64,000 nt of DNA from Prorocentrum cordatum. Taxonomy: Eukaryota > Sar > Dinophyceae > Prorocentrales > Prorocentraceae. Below are positions 42,291 to 53,442 of this stretch, piece by piece (within the stretch, counting starts at the first letter, position 1; the number at the start of each line of letters is the position of its first letter). The stretch spans positions 249,315-313,314 of the forward strand of contig CAUYUJ010020282.1 of the NCBI GenBank assembly GCA_963575745.1, given 5' to 3'. Made by a program: the position numbers and the translations under genes. The notes under the pieces are model-generated. The model worked only from the letters and a program-made list of their open reading frames with translations, was not told the DNA's origin and made no database searches.

Positions 42291-43380
42291 TTGACGTCTC
42301 GAGGCGATGAGCATCGATTCTTATGGGTCCACATTGGTACATGCAAATTGTCTCCGTTTGAACCGCAGCACCACCAGGTTGATTTGATTTGGAATATAGA
42401 GTTCGAGGCCGAGTTTGGCGACGGCGGGGGTCGCGTCAGGTTCATGGGGCAGATTGTCGTCGAGAGCATGCATATGTAGTTTGATTCGTATCAAGCAGCT
42501 TCTCAAATGGATAAGTCTGACACCTGGCGGTTGTTCATATGCTCGGCCGTAGCTGATAGTAGGTTTGTTGCTGATTCTACGCCCAAGTATCTCCGTTTGG
42601 AAACGATCAGAGATGGAGCATGAATCACAGTGTGGGACCCTGCCGCGCAGGACACGTCTGACAGGACGTCGTCATGGCATGTTCTTGGACACGAGCGTCG
42701 TGCAGCTATCTCTATGGATGGCCCGAGCGCCGACGGCACTCCGACCCAGGCGGCGATGCAGTGGGCTCCGACTGCGCCAGGGGGTCTTCGGCTTAATACA
42801 GTTCATCGTCTTCTAGCGCCAGCGGCTCCCTCGACAGCAGCAGCAGCAACGACAACGACAGCACGCACTCGTCCGAGTCCAGCGATGACGACAGCACGAG
42901 CACTGACGGCAAGGTTTCCGACGGCGGCTCCAAGGCCGCCGCCGGCGAGGACGGCGGCGGCGAAGGTGGCGACTGTGACCCCGTCCCAGCCCCCCCCCCC
43001 ATCCGCCAGGAGGTCTAGAGCACGCGCCGAGGGGAGCTGCAGATGTCGTCCTTCGGGTTCCTGAGATGGGGGTGGCACGATGGTATGCCAAGAAACGCGG
43101 CTTCTTTGAATGCGAGTGTCTCGTTCATGCCAATTTCACAGAAGTATCGCATCGTGGCCGCCGGAAAGGACAAGGGCGACCACTCGGCTACATGATGCAT
43201 TGGATGCACAATTTCGAGATGCACGATGAGCTCGATGCCTTGCGACAGCTACTACGCCATGACCACGCAGGCCGCGGGGATGGCCAGAGATCGTTGCATC
43301 GTATTCCAGGCTCCGATGCTGCATTTTAGAAGGGGTCGCCAACCGACGATGGTTGCGACTCTGAGCCGCCTGAAGTTTCA
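42291..43380 (+). pseudogene. C-terminal block of the broken family gene
   Basis: One frame reads FLWVHIGTCKLSPFEPQHHQ, continues past a TAG (42477-42479) with QAASQMDKSDTWRLFICSAV and STPKYLRLETIRDGA, and passes a TGA (42624-42626). A Ser/Asp-rich linker (SSESSDDDSTSTDGKVSDGG) and DCDPVPAPPPIRQEV follow in another frame. GVARWYAKKRGFFECECLVH and GRRKGQGRPLGYMMHWMHN in a third frame give the Gly-Arg-Pro-Leu-Gly motif near the C-terminus of the family as I recall it. Order is preserved but frames are not. Confidence 0.55.
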
Positions 43381-43784
43381 TGAGCAGTGCTGTGTTGCAT
43401 CAGTGGCGCTGCCGCGCGCGACCGCCGTCCTGCCAGCAGCCGCAGCATTGCATGGGCGTCGCGTTTCGGCAGCGTTCCGTTGCACTGCCGTCGCGCCGAT
43501 CATTTGGGCCAATAGGCGGAACATTCGGGGCGAGAGCGGGGGGGGGGTTGGAGGGGGGGAAGAGGATGTGCGCGAAGACGGTCACATTTTGATTACAGTG
43601 CAAAGTGTTGTATTGCGAAGGATGAATGGTGAGCGAGGTCATGCTTGTCGCCTTTCAGACACCGCGCCGCCGAATGATACATATGCATACCATTAGACAT
43701 ACGTTATATATGTATACCTTTACATACATATCTATGAAAGGAGCAAAGGTTGCAGCTCGCTGTGCTTCTTCAATTGTTCATCGG
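43381..43784. other. No gene; AT-rich stretch
   Basis: Short frames only. 43678-43735 is AT-rich with ATACATATGCATACC and ACGTTATATATGTATACC, resembling the AT-rich flanks of the 30.6-31.9 kb element but without the inverted repeat. Confidence 0.45.
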
Positions 43785-44095
43785 ACTCAGAGGGCTCATG
43801 GAGCCCGTCGGGCTCATAGGCCCCTCAGGGCTCGCGGGGGGCCTCATGGGGCCCATGGGGCTCGTAGTGCTCAGAAGGGCTCACAGGGCTGGTGGGGCTC
43901 ACAGGGCCCATAGGGCTCATAGGGCCCATGGGGTTCATGCGGCTGATAGGGGTCATAGGGCTCAATTTGCGTGTGCGGGCCCTCTGAGCCACATGGGCCC
44001 TCCGAGCCCTACGGGCCCCATGGGCCCGAACAACCCTATGAGCGCTATGAGCCCGATGAGGCCTATGAGCCGCCATTGGCCCAACCTCGTCGTCT
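43785..44095. repeat. 9-bp (GGGCTCATA) array with reversal
   Basis: 43785-43975 has GGGCTCATA-type units. From about 43980 the orientation flips to GCCCTATGAG-type units. Encoded tripeptide repeats in each frame are artefacts. Confidence 0.9.
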
Positions 44096-44445
44096 CTTCA
44101 ACTGTTCTTTTCCCAGCAGGTGGAAGATGCTAGCTCGCACCGTCGTCCGCTGCACTTCCCCCGCCAGGCGTCGGACGAGCAATCTTGCCCGTCGGCGGAC
44201 CTCATGCGGCCAGGGTGGCCGAGGATGAGAGTTGCCTCGCCGCTCTCCGCCCCGAGCCCCTCCGAAGTGCGCCCCGCCCAGCCCCCCCGAGACCGCGGCG
44301 CCAGGCCCGCGGGCGCCGCGGGCGCAGGACCTTGGGGGGCACTCAAGTCCACGCTTCGCGTTGCCACACTGGGCCTCTGAACCATGCTCGCGTGGAGCTG
44401 CCAGTCACCGCAGCGCCTCGTGGCCCCGCAGGGGCCTCCACCGAA
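44096..44445. other. Spacer within the 9-bp arrays
   Basis: GC-rich, non-repetitive, with short frames and no domain. The same 9-bp unit lies on both sides. Confidence 0.5.
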
Positions 44446-45195
44446 GGCCCCCCATAGGCCCCGTGCGCCCTACGAGCCCTATGAGCCCTATAAGCCATGT
44501 GGCGCCTATGACCCCAATGGGCCCCATGAGCGTTGCGAGCCGTATGTATCCCATGCCCCATATGAGCCATATGGGCCCTACGGGCCCCATCACCCTTGCG
44601 GGCCCTATGCGCAGTATGAGCCCGTTCGGCACTATGACGCCGATTTGCCCCATGAACCTTGTGGGGCCCATGGGCCCTATGAGCCAGATGGGCCCTGCAG
44701 GTCCTTCTAAGCCCGATGAGCCCTATGGGCCCTATGATCAACATGAGCCCAATGAGCCGTATGCGCCCTATGAGCCATGCGAGCCCTACGGGCCCAATGG
44801 GCCATATGAACCCTACGAGCCCCGCGGGCCCTATGAACCCTATGGGCCATCCGAGCCCGATGCATCCTACGAACCATATGGCCCCTACGAGCCCGATGGG
44901 TCACATATGTATCCTCTCGGCCCTATGAGCCCTATGAGCCCTATGAGCCCGATGATTCCTTTAACCCGCATGGGCCCATGCGCCCTAGGGCGCACCAGGC
45001 CCATAAGACTCGTAGGCCTTATAAAGCTCATCGGGCCCGCACGGCTCGCATGGCCCATGAGGCCCTTAGGGGGGCCGCGAGGCTCACAGGGCGCAGCTGG
45101 CTCATAGGGCACACGCGGCTCAGATGGTTCATAGAGCCTGCGTGGCTCATAGGGCTCATAGGGCTCATATGACCCATTGGGCTCATAGGGCGGCT
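44446..45195. repeat. 9-bp (GAGCCCTAT) array with reversal near 45000
   Basis: GAGCCCTAT-type units run to about 44990. From about 45005 the units read GGCTCATAGG, the opposite orientation. Each strand and frame gives a tripeptide periodicity such as Tyr-Glu-Pro, Met-Ser-Pro or Arg-Ala-His. Confidence 0.95.
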
Positions 45196-45469
45196 GCTGG
45201 ATTCGCGGTAGCCACGGCAGAAAAGGGCGCGACGTTTCCCCAACTATCCTGTGGTGGCGGGCCCGCGTCTGGAAAAGACAACGCACCGCGCCTCGCCCCT
45301 CCTTTGTTCCTCAGCCCCCTCCTCCCCCCCCCCCCCCCCATCCCCAGCCACGCTATGATTAGAACGTCGCCCTCGCCAGCCATGGTGGCACCACCCACTT
45401 TCAGCACGCCCTCGATACGCATGGGAGCCCCATGGGGGCGGGTGGGGGCGGGGGGGGCGCCGAAGGTCT
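45196..45469. other. No recognised gene
   Basis: Mixed sequence with a poly-C run at about 45326-45341. Confidence 0.5.
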
Positions 45470-46650
45470 CGGTGGGGCCGCCTGCAGACGCGCGCCACGT
45501 CCAGTGCATTGTTGCGTGGCCTCATACTGTGCTCCACAGAAGGCCCCGACGGGGCCGCCCGCGTGCGCCCGCCACGCCCAGCGCAGCGCTTCGGGGCCCC
45601 ACGTGGGGCCCCACCCAAAATATCAATGGGGCCGCTCGCGTGCGTCCGCCACATCCAGCACAGCGCTTCGCGGCCCCACGAGGGGCCCCACCGAGGGTCA
45701 CACTGGGCCCGCCCGCACGCGCCAACCACGCCCAGCACGCCGCTTCGTGGCCTCATAGGGGGGCCCACCGAAGGTCGCAGCGGGGCCGCCCGCGCGCGCC
45801 CGCCACGCCCAATGCAGTGCTTCGTGGCCCCATACGGATCACTGCTGCAAGCCGCAACGGGGCAACCAGCATGCGCCCGCCACACCCAGCGCGGCGCTCC
45901 GTGGCCCCGTAGGGCGCCCAACCGAAGATGCCAGTGGGACCGCCCACGCGCGCCCGCCACACCCAGCACAGCGCTTCGTGGCCGCATCGGGGGCCACGCC
46001 GAAGGTCACAGCGTGACCGCCCGGATGCGTCCACCACGCCCAAGACAACGTTTCGTGGCCACATAGGATGCCCCACCGAAGGTCCCATCCGCGCCGCCCG
46101 CGTGCGTCCGCCACGCCCAGCGCAGTGCTTCGTGACCCATGTGGGGCCCCACCGAAAATCCCAGCGGGACCGCCCGCGTGCGCCCGCCACGCCCACTACA
46201 CCGTGCCGCGGGCCCGTCGGAAGCTCAACCGAAGGTCCCAATAAGACGCGCGCATGCGCCCGCCACTGCCGGCGCAGCGTTTCCCATAGGATGCCCCGCC
46301 GATGTTCCCAGCGAGACAGCCCGCGTGCACCTGCCACGCCCAACACAGCGCTTCGTGGCACCATAGGGCGGCCCACCGAAGGTCACTTGGGGGCCGCCCG
46401 CATGCTTTCCCCACGCCCAGCGCAGCGCTTCGCGGCCCCATCGGAAGCCCCGCTCAAGGTCCTAGTGGGGCCGCCCGCGCGCGCCCGCCACGCCAACTAT
46501 AACGTTTCATGGCCACGCAAGGGTGCCCCAGCGAAGGCCCCAGCGGGGCCGCCTGCGCCACCCCCTCCCATCGCCCCCCACCCCCCGCCCCCTGCACGCC
46601 CACCCCACCCAGCGCAACGCCCCGTGGCCTCATGGGGGGCCCACGAGAAG
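45470..46650 (+). repeat. 77-bp tandem array
   Basis: GCCACGCCCAGCGCAGCGCTTCG and CCCCAC.GAAGGTC...GGGGCCGCCCGCG blocks recur at exactly 77 bp (45494, 45571, 45648, 45725, 45802, 45879, 45956), with small drift later. About 15 units. Because 77 is not a multiple of three, one unit is read in all three frames successively, which explains the 180-270-codon open frames over it. Confidence 0.97.
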
Positions 46651-47570
46651 ACCACAGGCGCACCGCCCGCGCGCGTCCCAACAGGAGCCCCGAGCGCGGG
46701 CCCTGCGCAACATCACGCGCGCGGGCCAAGGTGTCAACCTGTCGCCGTGTAGTGGTCCTGGGAGCACCTGCGCGGCGCGGTCGCAATGGTGCGAGGGCCC
46801 CGCGCGGGCGCCCGGGGGCCCACCGCAGCCTTGCATGCACCGGGCGCGCTTGCAAATGCGGGGCCCGAGATCCAAGGCGCGCGGCCCCGCCCGCGGGTAG
46901 CGGGCGCCGCGCCTTGCGTTCGGCCGCCCGCTCAGGCTCGCACCGAAGACTGACATTGACATTCCAGGCGCATTTGGGGTCGCAACCGCGGCGGGCCCGT
47001 CAACCTCCAATTGCAGCCGCGCCCGCGCGGGCTTCCGCGGCCTTCGGCGGCGCCGCGCCTCTGGCCCTCAGCCGAAGGCGCAGCGAGTGCGTCTGCTGCG
47101 CCCCGCCCTCGCCAGCTCGCGCGCGCCACCGCGGGCGCGGGGGGCTTCGGCCAGCCGACCAGCGCGCCCAGGCGCGCCCGCGCGCGCCCCCCCCGCCAGG
47201 AACATCGCGCCGTTGCGCGCCCCCTGTTCGCCGAGAAGGCGAGGGTCTAGCGGGCGAAACCGCAGCGCGCCCGACCTGGGCGATGCCCCCCCTCCAACCG
47301 CCCTCCTCGGCACGCCCGCTGCTCTTCCACCAGCCAGTCGCGGCGCGGCAGGGCGGCGCCGCGACGGCGCGCGTCTGCGCGCCGTGCCTCCTGCGCCCCC
47401 CCCCCCCCCTCCCCTCCCCTTTGGGCGCGGCGCGCGGCCTCTGCGGTCCGCCGCGCCCGTCGCAGCGCCTGTCGCCCGACGCGTCAACGCTTTCGGCGAG
47501 TCCCCTTAGCAATCCCACGCGCCGCCACCGCCGCAACCCCCCTCGCGCGCCCCCCCCCACCTGGACCTGC
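46651..47570. other. Very GC-rich sequence without recognised gene
   Basis: Open frames exist on all six readings, with Ala/Arg/Pro/Gly composition only. Typical of GC-driven false ORFs. A poly-C run lies at about 47398-47411. Confidence 0.5.
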
Positions 47571-48035
47571 GCCGCTTGAGCCGTGCGCGAGTATGTCGGG
47601 GCCCTCGCGCCCGCCGATCCCCCGCGCGCCGCCCTTGGCGCCGGCGCTGCGCACGTTCGGCGGGCCCCGCTCTTCACCCTTTTCACCCGCCCTCCCCCGC
47701 CCCGCCCCCCCCTCCCCCCTCCCCCCGCCCGCCCATTCCTCCTTGGCCGACGCTGCCATCTGCCGCGACAGGCGCGCCCGACCCGCTTGAGCCGCGCGCG
47801 AGCATGACGGGGCCCTCGCGCAAGCCGCTTCTCTGCGCGCAGCCCTGGGCGCTGACGCTGCGCGCCCGCGGCGGGCGCGCCCCCCACCCCTTCCCTCCCC
47901 CATGCCGCAGCCATCTGCCCCCGCCCACCCAAGTCCGACCCACCTGAGCAGCGCGCGAACATGGATGAGCCCTCGCGGCCGCCGCTTGCCACCGCCCCGC
48001 CCTGGGCGCCGACGCGGCCCTCGGCGAGGGTCGCC
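47571..48035 (+). repeat. About 160-210-bp tandem repeat, three copies
   Basis: CTTGAGCCGTGCGCGAG.ATG (47574), GCTTGAGCCGCGCGCGAGCATGAC (47786) and CCTGAGCAGCGCGCGAACATGGA (47943) start three diverged units. Each continues into CCCTCGCG, CCCTGGGCGC and a C-rich part. Confidence 0.75.
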
Positions 48036-48255
48036 CCGCGCAATTAACACGCGAACAGCTGACGCGCAATTGGGCGGCCTGGCGCCCTCCATGCACGGAC
48101 AGCTGGCATGCGCTTCGGCGGCCTGGCGCAATCGATCCGCCGTCGCGCAGTTCGGCGTCGTGGACTTGGCTGCGCGCCGAGATCTGCGCACGCGCGCGCG
48201 CGGCGCGCAATCGGGCAACCTGGCGCACTCAATGCACGAACAGCTGGCATGCAGT
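48036..48255 (+). repeat. Imperfect repeats around GGCCTGGCGC and CAGCTGGCATGC
   Basis: AACAGCTGACGCGCAATTGG, then CAGCTGGCATGCGCTTCGGCGG and again AACAGCTGGCATGCAG, with CATGCACG preceding. Two to three units of about 50-80 bp. Confidence 0.65.
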
Positions 48256-48366
48256 CCGCGTGCGTGTGTGCGCCCGTGTATTTGCGTGTGCGCGTCCGTG
48301 CGTGCGTGCGCGCGTGGGTGTGTGCGTGTGCGTGCGCGTGTGTGCGTGCGCGTGTGTGGCCGTGTG

Positions 48367-48398
<32 letters not shown>

Positions 48399-48464
48399 TG
48401 TGTGTGTGTGTGTGTGTGCGTGTGCGTGTGCGTGTGCGTGCGCGTGTGTGCGTGCGCGTGTGTG

Positions 48465-48496
<32 letters not shown>

Positions 48497-48592
48497 TGCG
48501 TGGTGTGGTGTGTGTGTGCGTGTGCGTGTGCGTGTGCGTGTGCGTGCGTGTGTGTGCATGTGCGTGCGCGTGTGCGTGTGTGTATGTGTGTG

Positions 48593-48645
<53 letters not shown>

Positions 48646-48720
48646 GGGTGTGTGCGTGTGTTTTGCGCGCGCGCGTGCGCGCGGCGCGCGCGCGTTCGCG
48701 CGCGCGCGCGCGGCGGCGGC
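48256..48720. repeat. (TG/CG)n, (AG)n and (GC)n dinucleotide tracts
   Basis: GTGTGCGTGCG-type repeat to about 48595, AG repeat at 48596-48640, then CGCGCG-rich sequence to 48710. Alternating purine-pyrimidine sequence of this length could adopt Z-DNA. Confidence 0.95.
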
Positions 48721-48985
48721 GGCGATGGCTGCGGGGCAGAGGGGGGGGGGGGGGCGGCGGGGCGGGGCGCTTGCTCTCCGACGCAGGCCTGCTGCTGGAC
48801 TTCGCGGCGGGCGGCGCGGCGGAACCCTTGCGTGGCGCGCCCTGGGCCGCGAACTTGCGCGCCCTAAACTCTCGCGCGCGGTGGCGCGGCGGTGCGCCTT
48901 GGGCTCTTGCGCCGCGCGCCCCGCGGGGGGGTGGGCGCGCGCGCGCCATTTGCGCCTGGAGTCGGCGCCAGGTGATCCCGATGTT
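48721..48985. other. GC-rich unassigned
   Basis: GC-rich with a poly-G run at about 48740-48752. Frames only, no domain. Confidence 0.5.
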
Positions 48986-49730
48986 CCAACGCCAGCTCTC
49001 GCCCAGGGCAGATGCGATTTACCATATGAAAATCACGCGGGCGCGCCATGGGTTTAATCATAGAAAAAAACATACATTCCACCCCCGAAAAAAACATCGA
49101 AGACACATGCGATCAAACACTTTTTCATCATCTGCAAATCACGCGTACCACCGCGATTACAACATGCAGAATCTACGATTTCACAGTGAGTTAATTACGT
49201 TGCAATCATACGTCGTACCATTGAAAGACACGTATGAGGTCACGAATTGACCACGACAAAAAGTCACAACATAAACATACATCCAATCACGTAGAAACCA
49301 TACATCTCACCATACAACAAACATACGCCCATTTGTGATTGTATGGTTCCTCAATGAAAACATATGAAAATCATACATGCCCCCCCCCCCCCCCCCCCCC
49401 CCCCCCGAGATCAACCTTCTAAAAACCATACATTCGAACATGCGAGCGACTACGTTACATTCATACATCAAACACCAAAAGAACATACAATCAACCACAT
49501 AGAAATCACACATGAAACACGATTCAATCATATATACAATGACGAACCCATTACGATTTGAACACGCACGTCGGTATGAAACAACCACATGGACAACATG
49601 TATAAATCACATCAAAATCATACAAAAATCAAATAAAACATATGATCAACTATATAAAAATCACAGATTGACCATATGGCGTTACGGCGCATGTGATTTT
49701 ACAATTGTGGTTCATGCCGCTTGAGCATGC
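48986..49730. repeat. A-rich degenerate repeat (AAAATCATACAT type)
   Basis: Motifs such as GAAAATCATACATG, TAGAAATCACACATG, AAAAACCATACATTC and AAATCACGCG recur at irregular 20-45-bp spacing. A 26-bp poly-C run lies at 49380-49405. AT content is sharply higher than in the flanks. No coding frame. Confidence 0.8.
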
Positions 49731-49938
49731 ACACGTGGGTTCGCAATCGTCGCGCGATGCCTCCGCGCGCGCAATCTACCCCCCCCCACACCCGGCGCCC
49801 CCCTTCGCCGCCATCGCCGCCGCGGCCGCGCCGCCTCGCCTGGCCCGCGAACCCCCCCACCCCCCCGCGCGCCACCGCCGCCGCTGCCGCGCGCGGGCGG
49901 GCGGGCGGGCGCGGCGCCGAGGTACTTGGGGCGCGCGG
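49731..49938. other. GC-rich left edge of the gap
   Basis: CGCC/GGCGGGCG-rich, no gene. Confidence 0.5.
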
Positions 49939-50038
49939 NNNNNNNNNNNNNNNNNNNNNNNNNNNNNNNNNNNNNNNNNNNNNNNNNNNNNNNNNNNNNN
50001 NNNNNNNNNNNNNNNNNNNNNNNNNNNNNNNNNNNNNN
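49939..50038. other. Assembly gap of 100 N
   Basis: Exactly 100 N, a conventional fixed-size scaffold gap. True length and content are unknown. Open frames printed across it are meaningless. Confidence 0.99.
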
Positions 50039-50284
50039 ACACACACGCGCCGACTGCGCGGCCCAAGCTCGAGTTGGCATCGTGGAGCACCCACCCTCGG
50101 CACCCCTTGCGCCCGCGCCCCCCGCGCCCGCCCGCCCGCCCGCGCCCGCTGAAACGCGCGCGCGCACTTAGGATGCCCAGCGCGTCTTCCCGCAGCCCTC
50201 CCCCCCCCCTCCTTCCCCCAGCGCGCGCCCCCGCCCTCCCCCCACCGCCCCCCCGCCATCCGCGCGCCTGCGCGCGCGCGGGTC
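50039..50284. other. GC-rich right edge of the gap
   Basis: C-rich, CGCG-rich sequence with no gene. Confidence 0.5.
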
Positions 50285-50640
50285 CTCCTAAGTCCTAAGG
50301 GCCTCGGGTCTCTCGGCTGATCACTGGGGGCCTCGCAAGGATCTCTGGGCCTCGGGGGAGGGAGGGGGAAGGGGGGGGGGAAGTCTCTCGGATGGTCTGT
50401 AAAACGCGGTATCTGAGGTAAGGTCCCGTAAAGGTTTCTCAAGGGTCTCGGGTCATGGTTGGTCTCTAGTGGGGTCCGTAGGGGTCTCTGCGTCTATTAG
50501 GTGCCTCGGGCCCCTCGGAGGGTCTCTTAGAAGGTGTCTTCATGCGTGTGTCTCTAGAAGTATTGTAAGAGCATCTCGGGTCTCAGGGTTGATCTCTTAA
50601 GAAAGGTTTCGTAAGGGTCTAGGCTGGCCACCCTGGTCGT
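50285..50640. repeat. Degenerate AGGGTCTC repeat
   Basis: GGGTCTCGGGTC, AAGGGTCTC, GGGGTCTCTG and GAGGGTCTCTTAG at 20-40-bp spacing, about twelve copies. Confidence 0.75.
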
Positions 50641-50689
50641 GCTCAATCTGGTATGCTCTGCCAGGGTGTCCAACGTTTAGTGCGGTGGC

Positions 50690-51525
50690 CTAGCGGTCGC
50701 AGCGGGCCCGGCATGGGGCCCCACTTGCCGCCCTCGTCATTGTTGCGTTCGGTCGGCGCCCCCCTGTTGCACGGCCGCGGTGCGCTGGGTGCAATCCACG
50801 CCCTGCAGCGGCAATTGCACGGGGGGGCAGCCTTTTCCGCGGGGTGGGCGGGGCACGGGGGTGCCCAGTGCTTGTTGTCCTGATTGGCAGTGCTGGTGGC
50901 GCGCGGCCAGCCCTGGAACTCGGGCCGATGGGTCCCGCCAAGCAGGCGGCGCTGGACTTGGGTCAGCCAGTTCACATCGACCGTCGCCCCGTCCCCTCAT
51001 GCGGCAGCAGCAGGCGCAATATGTTTCCCTGGGCCTAAACCAGCGATGCCGATTGTTGTCGCTCGCACGCTTTGCTGTTCATTTGCGGTGGGCTGACGAT
51101 CGCAGCGGGCTCGACCTGGGGCCCATGTGGCCGTCCTTGCCTTTGCTGCGCGTTGTCGGCGTCCCATTATTGCACGGCCGTGGAGCGCTGGAGGTAACGC
51201 TCCCCCTGCGGCGACAGTTGCGCAAGGCGCCGCCCTTTTCGCGGGTGGGCTGGGCACGGGGGCGGGCTTGGTTTAGCCAGTCCACCTCGACCGTCGCCCA
51301 GCCCCCTTTCGCTGGCCGCGGCTGTCGGGCGCTCGCAGCGGGTTCGACTTGGGGTCCCAGCGGCCGTCCTTGTCATTGCTGCGCGTTGTCGGCGTCTCCC
51401 TGTTGCACGGCCGCGGGGCGCTTGGGGCAGTGCCCCCCCCTGCGGCGACTGTTGCACAGGGGGGCGCCCTCCGCGGTGCATGGGCACGGGGGCGGGCTTG
51501 GTTGGTTCGTTCACCGCGGCCGCTT
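50690..51525 (+). repeat. About 230-bp tandem repeat, three copies plus fragment
   Basis: Units begin at about 50695, 51095 and 51327 with GATCGCAGCGGG or TCGCAGCGGG. They share CTTGTCATTGCTGCG-like, CTGTTGCACGGCCGCGG and GGGCACGGGGGCGGGCTTGG blocks, and a CAGTC/TCACATCGACCGTCGCCC linker. Extra sequence at 51000-51095 separates units 1 and 2. Frames through it (up to 340 codons) are repeat-derived. Confidence 0.85.
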
Positions 51526-51779
51526 TTCAGCCCACACCCCCTCTCCTCTGCCCTTGGGGCGGCGGGGTGGCTCGGTTTTGTTCTGGCCTCGGGATTCGGC
51601 CTCGGTGCCGTTCTCGCCCGCGCTGGCGGGCCCGCTGCAAGGCGCTCGCCCGCTGCCGCCAGTCCTCGCCGCCGCTGCTTCGGACTGCACAGTGCCGACT
51701 GCCGACTGGATTGCGCCCTCTCCCCCTTCCCCGCACTCTCGCGCACCTCCAAAGAAAAGCTTAGCCCCGTGGCCCCCTT
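51526..51779. other. Unassigned
   Basis: Non-repetitive GC-rich sequence between two arrays, no domain. Confidence 0.45.
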
Positions 51780-52640
51780 TATGCCCCCTACGAGCAGCAT
51801 GAGCCGCACGGGCCATGTAAGCCCTACGAGCAGCCCTACGGGCCCCATGGGACCCATGAGCCCTATGAGCCTTAAACACACTATGAGCCCTATGAGCCCC
51901 ATGAGCCCTGCAAGCCTCGTGGCCCTTACGGTTCCTGTAAGACCCATGAACCCTTTCGGCCCGATGGCCCATGAGCCCTCTCGGCCCTATGACCCTCTGA
52001 GCCCTATTGATCGCATGGGCCATATGAGCACTATAAGCCCTATGTGCACCATGGGCCCTGTGAGCCTCCTGTGCCCTTGAGCCCGATGAGCGCTACGGGC
52101 CCGATGGGCCCTATGAGCCATGCGAGCCCGATGAGCCTTATGACCCCGACGAGCCTTATGAGCACGATGAGCCCTACGAGTCATATGGGCCCCATGGGCC
52201 CTAAGGGCCTTATGTTCCATATGCATCCTATGGCTTCATAATCTCTACGAACCCTGTGAGCCCTGCGGGCCGCATGGCACCTACGAGCCCTGTGGGTCAT
52301 CTGAGCCCTCTTGGCCCTATGAGCCATATAAGCCTTATGGGGTCTATGAGCCCTAGAAGTCCTGTGAGCCCTCTTGACCCTATGAGCCCTTTGGGCACTA
52401 TGGGCCCTATGAGCCATACGAGCCATATGAGCCCTATGAGCCCGATGGGCCCTATGAGCCATTTGAGCATTATGAGCCCCATGAGTTCTATGAGCCCTAT
52501 GTGCCCCATGCGCCCTATGAGCCGTATGAGCTCGGTGCGCCTTGTGATACCGATGAGCCCTATGAGCCTTGCGAGCCCTACCAGCCCTATGAGCCCTGAA
52601 TGCCCTATGAGCCCTATGGGCCCTATTCGGCCTATGAGCA
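51780..52640 (+). repeat. 9-bp (GCCCTATGA) array
   Basis: About 90 degenerate copies of CCCTATGAG/ATGAGCCCT in one direction. Same unit as 43785-45195. All six frames give tripeptide periodicities. Confidence 0.97.
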
Positions 52641-52644
52641 AGTA

Positions 52645-52742
52645 GCCGCCATCGTAGTCGTAGATGTCGTAGTAGAAGTAGTAGAAGTAGTAGAAATAGT
52701 AGCAGTAGTAGTAGTAGTAGTAGCAGTAGTAGTAGTAGTAGC

Positions 52743-52781
<39 letters not shown>

Positions 52782-53396
52782 AACGTAGTAGTTGTAGTAG
52801 TAGTGAAATGTGAAATGCGTAGTCGTCGCCGTAGCAGTAGTAGCAGTATTAGCAATACTAGTTCCAGTAGTAGTAGTAGTAGCAGTAGTAGTAGTAGTAG
52901 CCATACGATTCACAGTAGCAGCATCAGAAGTCGCAGTCGTAGTAGCACTCGTAGTCGTAATCGTAGTAGTAGTCGTAGCCGTAGTTGTAGTAATCGTAGT
53001 AGTAGTCGTAGTAGTAGTATTAGTCGTTGTCGTCGTCGTCTTTGCTGCCGTCGTAATAGTAGTAGTATGGGTGGTCGTTGTATTAGTGGTAGCAGTAGTA
53101 GTACTTGTTGTACTATGAGTAGAAGCTGCAGTAGTAGTAGTGGTAGCAGTAGTTGTAGTCGTAGTCGTAGCCGTAGCAGTAGTATTCGTTGTAGTTATAG
53201 TATGATAGTCGCAATCGCTGTACTAGTGGTTCTGGCTGTAGTAGTAGCAGTAGTAGTAGTAGTAGTAGTCATAGTAGTAGTAGTAGTCGTAGTAGTAGTA
53301 GCACTACTACTCTTACTACGACGACTATTGCTACTACTACTACTACTACTACTACTAGTAATAGTATGAGTAGTAGTAGTAGTAACAGTAGTAGTT

Positions 53397-53442
<46 letters not shown>

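Larger units (their letters stand above)
36630..43380 (+). pseudogene. Broken copy of a large multi-copy dinoflagellate gene family (transposase-like middle)
   Basis: Separate coding blocks in one order and strand (36630-38230, 39100-39790, 40690-42112, 42291-43380) resemble, from N- to C-terminus, a large protein family of well over 1,000 residues that I recall as highly amplified in dinoflagellate predicted proteomes. In-frame stops (37110-37112, 42477-42479, 42624-42626), frame changes and repeat insertions (38555-39080, 39800-40640) disrupt it. The middle has an Asp-containing block followed by a C-x-x-H-like block, as in some DDE/hAT-type transposases; function is otherwise unknown. The family link is from memory and unchecked. 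Confidence 0.55.

Noticed and set aside
45470-46650. CRISPR-like array (regular 77-bp spacing)
   Set aside because: The whole 77-bp unit is repeated; there are no unique spacers between conserved short repeats, no cas genes, and the DNA is eukaryotic.
46651-48218. Several 240-350-codon Arg/Ala/Gly-rich proteins on both strands
   Set aside because: The very high GC content removes stop codons in all frames; composition follows base content and no motif is present.
49699-50442. Open frames across the N gap
   Set aside because: They join sequence across 100 unknown bases and have no real continuity.
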